From BOG-908 sp965198825 (lineage in GTDB: Bacteria > Pseudomonadota > Alphaproteobacteria > Acetobacterales > Acetobacteraceae): a stretch of DNA of 64,000 bases. The stretch is from positions 806,001 through 870,000 of the forward strand of contig CBDAQB010000001.1 of assembly GCA_965198825.1 (NCBI GenBank). The letters run 5' to 3'. The translations under genes and the position numbers were made by a program. This document shows positions 1 through 7,225 of this stretch, piece by piece. The notes below the pieces were generated by a model that saw only the letters and a program-made list of their open reading frames with translations, did not search any database and was not told the origin of the DNA. Each line of letters opens with the position of its first letter. Position 1 is the stretch's first letter.

Positions 1-46
1 CGAGATCCTTGAGGTCGGCGAGCGACCGGGTCTGGGTTTCGGACAT
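1..46 (-). CDS. rpsI: 30S ribosomal protein S9, N-terminal fragment (cut by window edge)
   Basis: Only the first 15 codons are inside the window (MSETQTRSLADLKDL on the minus strand); the rest lies left of base 1. The assignment rests on position: the ATG lies 5 nt downstream of the rplM stop codon, and rplM-rpsI is a nearly universal bacterial operon. The visible N-terminus fits the variable leader of alphaproteobacterial S9. S9 is a component of the 30S subunit. Confidence 0.8.
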   Translation of the reverse strand, partial: MSETQTRSLADLKDL

Positions 47-51
47 GGCGA

Positions 52-519
52 TCAGACCCTGCTGTTCTTGCGGTTGAGTGCGGCGACTTCGAGCTTGGTG
101 GGCTGCTGCCCATCGTGAGGATGCTCGGTGCCGGCGTAGACGTAGAGGTGCTTCATCTGGGCGCGCTGCAGCGGGCCGCGGGTGATCATGCGCTCGACAG
201 CCTTCTCGACGACCTGGCCGGGACGCTTGCTCTCGAGGCGCTGGCGCACGGTGCGCTGCTTGATGCCGCCTGCGAAACCGGTGTGGTAGTGGAAGAGGCG
301 GTCTTCCATCTTCTTGCCGGTGAGGACGATCTTCTCGGCGTTGATGACGACGACGCTGTCGCCGCAATCGACATGCGGGGTGAACTGCGGCTTGTGCTTG
401 CCGCGCAGGCGCATGGCGATGATGGTGGCGAGGCGGCCGAGGACGAGGTTCTCGGCGTCGATGAGCACCCAGTTGCGAGTGGCCTCCGCCGGCTTGAGCG
501 AAGGGGTTTGTTTCAGCAT
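52..519 (-). CDS. rplM: 50S ribosomal protein L13
   Basis: 155 residues, the usual L13 length with a short N-terminal leader. Family features are visible: NWVLIDAENLVLGRLAT near the N-terminus, the LRGKHKPQFTPHVDCGD segment and the KAVERMITRGPLQRAQMKHLYVY region. L13 binds 23S rRNA early in 50S assembly. It is co-transcribed with rpsI immediately downstream (5-nt gap). The start is the ATG at 519. The region upstream runs into the divergent SDR gene, so promoters for both are expected in 520-603. Confidence 0.97.
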   Translation of the reverse strand: MLKQTPSLKPAEATRNWVLIDAENLVLGRLATIIAMRLRGKHKPQFTPHVDCGDSVVVINAEKIVLTGKKMEDRLFHYHTGFAGGIKQRTVRQRLESKRPGQVVEKAVERMITRGPLQRAQMKHLYVYAGTEHPHDGQQPTKLEVAALNRKNSRV

Positions 520-594
520 GATTTACACGGGTCCCGAGCGGGTGAGAGGGGCGGGTTCTCTCTGCAATCGGGGGGAACGTCAAGGGTTTTTGTG

Positions 595-614
595 TGTGGT
601 AGTATGATACCACA
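595..614. promoter_or_regulatory. Perfect inverted repeat over the SDR start codon, possible operator
   Basis: TGTGGTA-GTATGA-TACCACA is a perfect 7-bp inverted repeat with a 6-nt centre, and the proposed ATG of the following gene (604) lies in that centre. Symmetric A/T-containing palindromes are rare in this GC-rich DNA. The form is compatible with a dimeric repressor site, but no regulator gene is adjacent and the role is inferred. Confidence 0.35.
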
Positions 615-1476
615 TAGTTTGGGTGGCCGCGAACGTGGGCGGGTGCATGTCGTCGGCGCCTCCGGACGCAGCGGGTCGGCACTTTGCAAGGCATTGATCG
701 CGCAGGGTTGTGAGGCTGTGCCGGTGGTGCGGGACCGCGCGCGTTGGGCGGCCGTGGGGCTGGGTGGAGATGCTCTGCTAGCCGATCTTGGCGACGTGGA
801 TGCGCTGCGGATCGCGCTCGAGGGTGCGCAGACGGTGGTTTCTTGTGCGCACGCGCGGCACGCGCCGGCGGTCATCGCCGCGTCGCCGCCAGGGGCCCGG
901 CTGGTATTCCTGGGGAGCACACGGAAGTTCACGAAATGGCCCGATGACCACGGCAACGGCGTGCTTGCTGGCGAGGCGGCTTTCGTGGCGTCCGGGCGCC
1001 GTGGCGTGATGCTGCATCCCACCATGATTTATGGAGCAGAGGGCGAGGATAATGTGCAGCGGCTGGCGGCCTTGTTACGCCGGTTGCCTGTGGTGCCGCT
1101 GCCTGCTGGCGGGCGGTCGCTGGTACAGCCGATCCATCAGGACGATCTGACGGCGTGCCTGCTCGCCTCGGTCGCGGCGGACTGGGTGGGGCCGGAGACT
1201 CGCGTGGTGGCAGGACCTCTGGCGGTGACCTACGCGGACTTCGTCCGCGCCATTGCGGTGGCTGCGGGGTTGGCGCCGCCGCGCATCGTCGCGGTGCCGC
1301 TGTGGCTGCTGATTGCTGGCGCGCCGTTGACGCATTTGCCCGGGCTGCCTGGGATCGGCGCGGACGAGGTTCGGCGTTTGGCTGAAGACAAGGCTTTTAA
1401 GTCGGACTTGCCCGGTTTGATCGGACGGCCGGCGATGTCTTTGGAAGAAGGGTTGAGGCGGACTTTTCAGAGGTGA
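604..1476 (+). CDS. NAD(P)-binding SDR-type epimerase/reductase, NDUFA9-like
   Basis: About 290 residues. A Rossmann nucleotide-binding motif (VHVVGASGRSGSALC) lies close to the N-terminus. HPTMIYG and PIHQDDL follow at the positions typical of extended/atypical SDRs of the NmrA/NDUFA9 type. The substrate cannot be told. The frame is open further upstream, but that part is antisense to rplM and is not counted. ATG 604 has no good ribosome-binding site and sits inside a palindrome; GTG 643, just before the Rossmann strand, is an alternative start. The gene is divergent from rplM-rpsI and stands alone. Confidence 0.75.
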   Translation: MIPHSLGGRERGRVHVVGASGRSGSALCKALIAQGCEAVPVVRDRARWAAVGLGGDALLADLGDVDALRIALEGAQTVVSCAHARHAPAVIAASPPGARLVFLGSTRKFTKWPDDHGNGVLAGEAAFVASGRRGVMLHPTMIYGAEGEDNVQRLAALLRRLPVVPLPAGGRSLVQPIHQDDLTACLLASVAADWVGPETRVVAGPLAVTYADFVRAIAVAAGLAPPRIVAVPLWLLIAGAPLTHLPGLPGIGADEVRRLAEDKAFKSDLPGLIGRPAMSLEEGLRRTFQR

Positions 1477-1502
1477 GTGACGGGCCTGGTCGGATGAAGA
1501 TC

Positions 1503-1543
1503 AACCACGAAGACGCGGAGGCCACAGAGGTTCACGAAGAGAT
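1503..1543. repeat. Short degenerate CACGAAG-type tandem motif
   Basis: Between the SDR gene and the convergent hydrolase gene, ACCACGAAGACGC, CCACAGAGG and TTCACGAAGA repeat a loose CCACGAAG unit. Similar CACGAAG/CACAGAG runs are common intergenic repeats in many unrelated bacteria. A small open frame crosses it, but I do not regard it as a gene. Confidence 0.35.
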
Positions 1544-1613
1544 CTTGACTTTGTTGACGGTTGAGCAACGCAGTTCGTCGCTTGAACGGAATGGATCGAT
1601 TGAGGCCGGCGCT

Positions 1614-2486
1614 TCATTTTTTCAGCCAGTTCAACACGGCGGCCTCGAGGGCGATGCGCTGATCCGAGTAGGAGTGATCGGTGGCGAGATGCACGTCGGT
1701 GACGTTGCCGCCCTGTTTCCGCACGGCTTCGCCAAGCGCATCGCTGGCGTCTGCGAGGCCGTCGTTGGAGGTGATGAGCAGGAGCGGATGGTGCGCCAGC
1801 GCCGAAGCGAAGTTCACAAAATCCCAGTGTGGGGCTTCGATCGTGGCTTCGTGGGCGAGGGCGGCGGGGCTGGTGCCGGCGAGGCTTTCCATGTTGTCGG
1901 CCATGAAGGTGGCGAGTTTGCGTTCGCCGCCTGAGGCTCTGGGATCGCCGATACGGCCGAAGTCGGCAGCGGAGATCATGGCGACGCCGACGAGGCCAGG
2001 GTTGTCGCGGCCGACGATGGCGGCGGCCATGCCGCCGAGGCTGTGGCCGGCGACGGCGATTGTCTGAGTGTCGATGCCGTAGCGGGTGGCGTTGGCCGGG
2101 TCGCGCAGGAAATCGAGTGCGGATTGGGCGTCCTCGAAGACGTGGGCAAAACTGTAGGTGCCGCCGCTGCCCCAGGAGCCGCGGTAGTGGAAGGTGAGGA
2201 CGGTCCAGCCATCGCGCCGGACGGCCTGGGCGAGGTCGAGGTTCTGCTCGTTGCCCGGGAAGCCGTGCAGCAGGAGCAGGGTCGGATGCGGGCCGGCACC
2301 GGCGGCTTCGTAGAGGACGCCGTTCATCAGGGCGCCGTGGCTGGGGATGTGCACCACTTCCATCTTTGCGGGATGCGCCTTGTCCTGCGGCGGATCATGC
2401 GCAATCGCGGCGGGCGGCTCTGCCGCGAGGAGGCTCGGCGGCAGGCAGAGGCCAATGGCCGCTGCCAGGAGGGCCGCGCGGGTCAG
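1614..2486 (-). CDS. Secreted alpha/beta hydrolase (probable CTG start)
   Basis: The fold is shown by LLLHGFPG (oxyanion region), the nucleophile elbow GHSLGG, and later Asp (SNDGLAD) and His (TDHSYSD) candidates for the triad. The first ATG is at 2363, but the frame stays open for 41 more codons upstream and reads as a textbook signal peptide: TRAALLAAAIGLCLPPSLLAA then EPPAA. No ATG or GTG precedes it. A CTG at 2486 overlaps the TGA of the upstream oxygenase gene as CTGA, so I choose it, giving 290 residues. The protein is likely periplasmic and translationally coupled to the oxygenase. Substrate unknown; dienelactone hydrolase-like or acyl esterase activity is possible. Confidence 0.7.
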   Translation of the reverse strand: MTRAALLAAAIGLCLPPSLLAAEPPAAIAHDPPQDKAHPAKMEVVHIPSHGALMNGVLYEAAGAGPHPTLLLLHGFPGNEQNLDLAQAVRRDGWTVLTFHYRGSWGSGGTYSFAHVFEDAQSALDFLRDPANATRYGIDTQTIAVAGHSLGGMAAAIVGRDNPGLVGVAMISAADFGRIGDPRASGGERKLATFMADNMESLAGTSPAALAHEATIEAPHWDFVNFASALAHHPLLLITSNDGLADASDALGEAVRKQGGNVTDVHLATDHSYSDQRIALEAAVLNWLKK

Positions 2487-3352
2487 TGGTCGTGGTCCGG
2501 TTCGGCGCTGGCTTTGGGCTTGAGGTTGGGGTTCAGCTTGTGGGCGTATTTGGACAGGAACCAGGCGCCGCGCTGCAGGATCTTATAGCCTAGAAGCTGC
2601 ACCTTCTCGATTCCCTGCTGCTTGCCGTGGGTCTGCCAGTAGGTGACGCCGTCGCCTGCGAAGCCGGCCGAGTCCTCGCTGGTGTAATAATAGAGGGCGA
2701 GCGAATTGCGCCAGCGGTCGCCGCCGGCAACGGGCCTGGTGAAGCCGTGGATGCTCTGGTCGTCGGTGATGAAAATCACCATGCGGCCGAATTCCGGCAC
2801 GATGCTGACCGAGGGCGTCGTCTCGCCCTTGCGGAACAATTCGAGGCTGCCGCCGAATTCCTCGCGCCAATCCTCGTTCAGATAGACCAGCACGTTGATG
2901 CGGCGGAACAGGACGAGCTTTCCGTATGCGTGGAAGTCCGCGTGCGGGGCGAGGATGCCGCCGGGGCCGCTCGAATGCAGGCCGCCGCCGGCGAGGTAGG
3001 GGTCGGGGAGGAGGCCCTTGATGCCTGTCAGAGTCTCGAGGAAGGCAAGGAAAGGCGGCGCGGAGAGCGTGTGCACCATGTCCTGGAAGAGCGGCGGCAG
3101 CAGGTCGATGTCGCCGCAGGCGCGCTTCTGGTGCTGGTAGGCGTCGGCGAAACGTTTCCAGTGGCGCCAGGTGGGATCTGGGAAGGCATCGGCCACCACC
3201 GAAGGCGGCAGGGTCAGCGCGTGATCGATGACCAGGTGCGGGAAGGGGGATGCCGAGGCGAAGCCTTGCCTGAGGGCGGCGTCTGCCGGCGGGAGATCGA
3301 AGTGGCGGCCGGGCGGGTGCGCCGCGACGGTTTGCAGGACGTCGGAGGGCAT
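2483..3352 (-). CDS. 2OG-Fe(II) dioxygenase, prolyl-4-hydroxylase-like
   Basis: 289 residues. The iron ligands are visible as H137-x-D139 (PHADFHAY) and H202 (SIHGF). R215 (RWRNSLALYYY) is placed to bind 2-oxoglutarate, and a double-stranded beta-helix core follows HADFH (VLVYLNEDW, GGSLELF, MVIFITDD). Such enzymes hydroxylate protein side chains or small molecules; the target is not evident. It is the first gene of a two-gene unit with the secreted hydrolase, whose start overlaps its stop. The ATG is at 3352 and the promoter should lie in the interval to ruvB, which also holds repeat R1. Confidence 0.85.
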   Translation of the reverse strand: MPSDVLQTVAAHPPGRHFDLPPADAALRQGFASASPFPHLVIDHALTLPPSVVADAFPDPTWRHWKRFADAYQHQKRACGDIDLLPPLFQDMVHTLSAPPFLAFLETLTGIKGLLPDPYLAGGGLHSSGPGGILAPHADFHAYGKLVLFRRINVLVYLNEDWREEFGGSLELFRKGETTPSVSIVPEFGRMVIFITDDQSIHGFTRPVAGGDRWRNSLALYYYTSEDSAGFAGDGVTYWQTHGKQQGIEKVQLLGYKILQRGAWFLSKYAHKLNPNLKPKASAEPDHDH

Positions 3353-3390
3353 GGGGATTGGCCGGGGGATTGTTGCGGGAGCAGCTTAAG

Positions 3391-3470
3391 GGTCTTCTTT
3401 TTTGAAAAAAAGAAGCAAAAAACTTTTGGATGTTTGGGCTGGGCCTTTCCACGATCTCGGTCCCTCTTTC
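3391..3470 (+). repeat. Repeat R1: single left arm plus spacer
   Basis: The arm CTTCTTTTTT-G-AAAAAAAGAAG is followed by CAAAAAACTTTTGG and a GC-rich spacer whose first ~40 bases are nearly identical to that of R8. The right arm is missing: the spacer ends in CTCTTTCTGAC. This is the only copy between divergent genes (2OG oxygenase and ruvB), so it lies on the 5' side of both. Confidence 0.85.
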
Positions 3471-3520
3471 TGACTGACTCGTAACCCCCGCGACTCGCCC
3501 ATCCCTGCTAGTCGCACCCC

Positions 3521-4594
3521 GTGCCACCGCCGAAGACCCTGCCGGGAGACGACGAGCCACGCGCGGTCAGTGCCGAGCGGGCGCCGGATGATTTCGCCGA
3601 GGCGAGCCTCAGGCCGCAGACGCTGCGCGAGTTCGTAGGCCAGAAGGCGAGCCGGGAGAACCTGGCGGTGTTCATCGAGGCGGCCAGGGCGAGGGCGGAG
3701 GCGCTGGACCATGTGCTGCTGCATGGGCCGCCTGGCCTGGGCAAGACCACGCTGGCGCAGATCGTGGCGCGAGAGTTGGGGGTGGGGTTCCGGGCGACGT
3801 CCGGGCCGGTGATCCAGCGGGCGGGCGACCTGGCGGCGATCCTGACCAATTTGCAGCCGCGTGACGTGCTGTTCATCGACGAGATCCATCGGCTGCAGCC
3901 GGCGATCGAGGAGATCCTTTATCCGGCGATGGAGGATTTCCAGCTCGATCTGATCATCGGCGAGGGGCCTGGGGCGCGCAGCGTCCGGATCGATTTGCAG
4001 CCTTTTACGCTGGTGGGGGCGACGACGCGTGCGGGGCTGTTGGCGACGCCACTGCGGGACCGGTTCGGGATCCCGTTGCGGCTGGTTTTCTATACGCCGG
4101 AGGAGCTGACCTCGATCGTGGCGCGCGGGGCGGAGAAGCTCGGCTTCGTGCTGACGGCGGAGGGGGCGCGGGAGATCGCGGCGCGCTCGCGCGGGACGCC
4201 GCGTATCGCCGGGCGGCTGCTGCGCCGGGTGCGGGATTTCGCCAGTGTTCAGGGGGCGGAAGTGGTGGACCGGGCGGTCGCGGATGCGGCGCTGCTTCGG
4301 CTTGAGGTGGATGCGCGCGGACTCGATGCCATGGACAGGCGGTATCTGCGCCGGATGGTCGAGCACCATGGCGGCGGGCCGGTAGGCGTGGAGACGCTGG
4401 CGGCCGCTTTGGCGGAGGCGCGCGATACGCTGGAGGACGTGGTCGAGCCGTTCCTGATCCAGGAGGGGCTGATCCTGCGCACTAGCCGCGGGCGCATGCT
4501 GGGCGAGCCGGGGTGGAAACATCTGGGGCTGCGGCCGCCGCCGCCTGTCGCGGGCCAAGCCGATTTGCTGCGCGATATGGAGCAGGAGACGTGA
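3521..4594 (+). CDS. ruvB: Holliday junction branch migration helicase RuvB
   Basis: 357 residues with the RuvB AAA+ order: Walker A GPPGLGKT (69-76), Walker B LFIDEIHR (about 117-124), sensor 1 GATTRAG, arginine finger region LRDRFG, and a C-terminal winged helix ending in the conserved RTSRGRMLGEPGWKHLG. RuvB is the motor that drives branch migration with RuvA. The start is GTG 3521. ruvA and ruvC are not directly upstream; repeat R1 and a divergent gene are. The stop overlaps the GTG of ybgC (GTGA), placing ruvB at the head of the tol-pal cluster, as in other alphaproteobacteria. Confidence 0.97.
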   Translation: MPPPKTLPGDDEPRAVSAERAPDDFAEASLRPQTLREFVGQKASRENLAVFIEAARARAEALDHVLLHGPPGLGKTTLAQIVARELGVGFRATSGPVIQRAGDLAAILTNLQPRDVLFIDEIHRLQPAIEEILYPAMEDFQLDLIIGEGPGARSVRIDLQPFTLVGATTRAGLLATPLRDRFGIPLRLVFYTPEELTSIVARGAEKLGFVLTAEGAREIAARSRGTPRIAGRLLRRVRDFASVQGAEVVDRAVADAALLRLEVDARGLDAMDRRYLRRMVEHHGGGPVGVETLAAALAEARDTLEDVVEPFLIQEGLILRTSRGRMLGEPGWKHLGLRPPPPVAGQADLLRDMEQET

Positions 4595-5016
4595 GCCACG
4601 AACACTTCATACGGGTGTATTACGCGGACACCGATGCCGGTGGGGTGGTCTATCACGCCGCCTACCTGGCGTTCGCCGAACGGGCCCGTACCGAGGTGCT
4701 GCGGGACGAAGGGCTGCCGCATGCGGCGATGATGGCCGAGCACGGCGTTATGTTCATGGTGCAGCGCGTCAATGTAGAGTATTGGCGCCCCGCCCGCCTG
4801 GACGACCTGGTGCGGGTGACCACCGAAACTCTTTGTCATTCGGCCGCCACGGTCCGGCTGCGCCAGACCTTCTATGTTGGCGTGGGGCGGATCGCGGAAG
4901 TCGATGTGACGTTGGTTTGCGTAAGGCTTGAGAGCGGGCGTCCGGCCCGCATTCCACCACGCTGGCGCGCGGCGCTGGCATCCGACCTTGATGGAGGCCC
5001 TGACCTTGGACCGTAG
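4591..5016 (+). CDS. ybgC: Tol-Pal-associated acyl-CoA thioesterase YbgC
   Basis: 141-residue single hotdog domain. The active-site region is YYADTDAGGVVYHAAYLAFAE, with the catalytic Asp and the GGVVYH motif typical of YbgC. It hydrolyses acyl-CoA thioesters and is routinely the first gene of the tol-pal operon, where a link to phospholipid synthesis has been proposed. GTG 4591 overlaps the ruvB stop, and the 3' end overlaps tolQ by 26 nt, so the genes are almost certainly co-transcribed. Confidence 0.93.
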   Translation: MSHEHFIRVYYADTDAGGVVYHAAYLAFAERARTEVLRDEGLPHAAMMAEHGVMFMVQRVNVEYWRPARLDDLVRVTTETLCHSAATVRLRQTFYVGVGRIAEVDVTLVCVRLESGRPARIPPRWRAALASDLDGGPDLGP

Positions 5017-5722
5017 CGTTGATGCCGCGAATCTGGCGGCACCCGGCGGCGACTTGTCGCTGATCACCCTGTTCCTCCAGGCCGACATCGTCGTGAAGCT
5101 GGTGATGCTGCTGCTGGTGGTGGCGAGCGTGTGGGTGTGGGCGATCGTTTTCGAGAAGGTGACCACGCTGCGCCGGGTGAACCGGCTGGCGACGGTGTTC
5201 GAGGACAGGTTCTGGTCGGGCGGAAGCCTCGAGGACCTTTATGACCAGGAGGGTGCGCGGCCGACGCATCCGATGGCGGCGGTGTTCGGGGCGGCGATGG
5301 GCGAGTGGCGGCGGTCGTCCCGTGTCGCGGGCGCCGACATGGCGCGCGGCAGTGTCGCGGACAGGATCGACAGGGCGGCGAACGTGACGGTCGGGCGGGA
5401 GATGGAGCGGCTGGAGCGCTGGATGGTGTTCCTGGCGTCGGTCGGTTCGATCGCGCCCTTCGTCGGGCTGTTCGGCACCGTTTGGGGCATCATGCACGCC
5501 TTCTCGGGCATCGCGGCGATGCACAACACGAGTTTGGCTGTGGTGGCGCCCGGTATTGCGGAGGCGCTGTTCGCGACCGCCATCGGCCTGGTCGCCGCCA
5601 TTCCGGCGGTGCTGGCCTACAACCAGATCAGCACGTCGCTGCAGCGGTTCGCTTCGCGGCTGGAGGGTTTCGGCGTGGAGTTCGGCGCCATCCTGTCGCG
5701 GCAGAGCGAGGAGCGCGCCTAG
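4991..5722 (+). CDS. tolQ: Tol-Pal proton channel subunit TolQ
   Basis: 243 residues from ATG 4991. There are three membrane segments: about 30-52, about 142-165 (SIAPFVGLFGTVWGIM, the MotA/TolQ/ExbB signature) and about 185-207. TolQ and TolR form the inner-membrane stator-like complex that uses proton motive force to energise TolA during outer-membrane constriction. It overlaps ybgC by 26 nt, and its TAG abuts the tolR ATG. Confidence 0.96.
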   Translation: MEALTLDRSVDAANLAAPGGDLSLITLFLQADIVVKLVMLLLVVASVWVWAIVFEKVTTLRRVNRLATVFEDRFWSGGSLEDLYDQEGARPTHPMAAVFGAAMGEWRRSSRVAGADMARGSVADRIDRAANVTVGREMERLERWMVFLASVGSIAPFVGLFGTVWGIMHAFSGIAAMHNTSLAVVAPGIAEALFATAIGLVAAIPAVLAYNQISTSLQRFASRLEGFGVEFGAILSRQSEERA

Positions 5723-6178
5723 ATGGCGGGCGGTCTGATCGGCAAGGGCGGCCGCGGGCGCGGACGGTACCGGCCCATGGGCGACATCAACGTGACCCCG
5801 CTGGTGGACGTCATGCTGGTGCTGCTCATCGTGTTCATGGTGACGGCGCCGATGATGACCTCTGGCGTGAACGTCGATTTGCCGAAGACCGATGCCAAGC
5901 CGCTGAACACCGACAACAAGCCGCTCACCGTGTCGGTGAACGCGGACGGCAAGATCTACCTGCAGGACGAGGCGCTGGAGCTCACCGATCTGGTGACGAA
6001 GCTGACGGCGATTGCAGACAACGACATGGACCGGCGGATTTTCGTGCGTGCCGACAAGGGCATTCCTTACGGCCAGGTCATGCAGGTGATGGCGACGGTG
6101 GCCCAGGGCGGGTTTACCAAGGTGGCGCTGCTGGCCGAGCAGCCGGCAGGAACTGCGCCGGCCAAGCCAGGCGGCTGA
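5723..6178 (+). CDS. tolR: Tol-Pal system protein TolR
   Basis: 151 residues. A short basic cytoplasmic tail (GKGGRGRGRYRPMGDINVTP) precedes one membrane helix whose LVDVMLVLLIVFMVTAP contains the conserved Asp of ExbD/TolR. The periplasmic domain follows. TolR works with TolQ to couple protons to TolA. Its ATG directly follows the tolQ stop, and tolA starts 7 nt after its own stop. Confidence 0.96.
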   Translation: MAGGLIGKGGRGRGRYRPMGDINVTPLVDVMLVLLIVFMVTAPMMTSGVNVDLPKTDAKPLNTDNKPLTVSVNADGKIYLQDEALELTDLVTKLTAIADNDMDRRIFVRADKGIPYGQVMQVMATVAQGGFTKVALLAEQPAGTAPAKPGG

Positions 6179-6185
6179 TACCCGC

Positions 6186-7214
6186 ATGCTGCAACGGACC
6201 GGTAGTCCGCAGCCCGGTGTTCGTCCCGTTCGTTCGCGTCCGCTCGGCATGCGGAAGACGGTGGCGATATCGGCTGGCCTGCATGCGCTGGCGTTTCTGG
6301 CCTTCGTCGTGGTGATCCCGGAGCCTGCGCCGCCGCCGCCGCCCGACGAAGACACGGTGGCGGTGGAGTTTGAGGGGCCGTCCGCGACCGTGCGGAAGGG
6401 CGAGCATCCGTCCGACAAGGCGGCTGCGTCCGACGCCGACGATCCGGCGAAGGAGCCGCCGGCGAAGGTTGCGCCGAAGCCGCAGCCGACGGAGCCGCCG
6501 CCTCCACCGCCACCGCCCCCTCCTCCACCACCGCCTCCGCCGACCCCGGTGGAGACGAAGACGCTGGACACGGCCAAGCTGACGCCGCCGCCGCCCTCCG
6601 AGATGGCGGAGGCGATCAAGCCGCCGCCGCCGGCCAAGGTGCCGCCTGCGCCCGAGAAGCCGAAGGCGGCGCCTACGCCGGTGAAGCCCGTGGTGCCGCC
6701 GACCGAGCCGTCCAAGCCGATGGACAGCAAGACGAGCCAGCCGCATCCCAGCAAGAGTGCGACGCCGGATACGCATTCGTTCGAGAACACGATGGAGAAG
6801 CTGCTCGCGGAGCAGAAGCAGGATAAGCCGCCGACACACGTGTACAATCCGACGCGCGGCGGCGTGAAAGGCGGCGGCGGGGCACGGGTGGGCGACGCCA
6901 CCAGCCTGCTGACGTCGGGCGAAATGAAGCAGATCGGCGCCGAGGTGAAGCGCTGCTACGCCGAGGACACGGCGGCGAAGAACTACGCCACCTATTCGGC
7001 GGTGATCACCGTCACGATCGATGCCGGCGGCGAGGTGCATGACGCGCAGATTTCGCCGGCCGACGTCGCACACGCCAATGCCGATCCGGCTTTCCGCGCC
7101 TTCGCGGAGCGGGCGGCACAGGCGGTGATGGATCCGCAATGCGCGAAACTGCCAGTGCCGGCCGCCCTTTTGGGCAAGCCGTCGCAGCAGCTCACTTTCC
7201 GTTTCAGACCATGA
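6186..7214 (+). CDS. tolA: TolA, proline-rich periplasm-spanning linker
   Basis: 342 residues: short N-terminal cytoplasmic part, one membrane helix (about 25-44, SAGLHALAFLAFVVVI), a long low-complexity region and a C-terminal TolA/TonB-like domain (about 235-342) with two Cys (RCYAED and PQCAKL) that could form a disulphide. Unlike the Ala/Lys-rich helical domain II of E. coli TolA, the linker is Pro/Lys-rich and includes 16 consecutive prolines (104-119). TolA links TolQR to Pal/TolB. The stop lies just before the tolB start. Confidence 0.93.
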   Translation: MLQRTGSPQPGVRPVRSRPLGMRKTVAISAGLHALAFLAFVVVIPEPAPPPPPDEDTVAVEFEGPSATVRKGEHPSDKAAASDADDPAKEPPAKVAPKPQPTEPPPPPPPPPPPPPPPPTPVETKTLDTAKLTPPPPSEMAEAIKPPPPAKVPPAPEKPKAAPTPVKPVVPPTEPSKPMDSKTSQPHPSKSATPDTHSFENTMEKLLAEQKQDKPPTHVYNPTRGGVKGGGGARVGDATSLLTSGEMKQIGAEVKRCYAEDTAAKNYATYSAVITVTIDAGGEVHDAQISPADVAHANADPAFRAFAERAAQAVMDPQCAKLPVPAALLGKPSQQLTFRFRP

Positions 7215-7225
7215 TGGAGACCAGC

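Noticed and set aside
1473..1934. Plus-strand frame after the SDR gene
   Set aside because: It starts in a degenerate CACGAAG repeat and then runs antisense to the alpha/beta hydrolase; no family features.
4769..6901. Very long minus-strand open frame opposite ybgC-tolQRA
   Set aside because: It is antisense to well-supported tol genes, low-complexity (Gly/Arg/His-rich) and typical of high-GC shadow frames.
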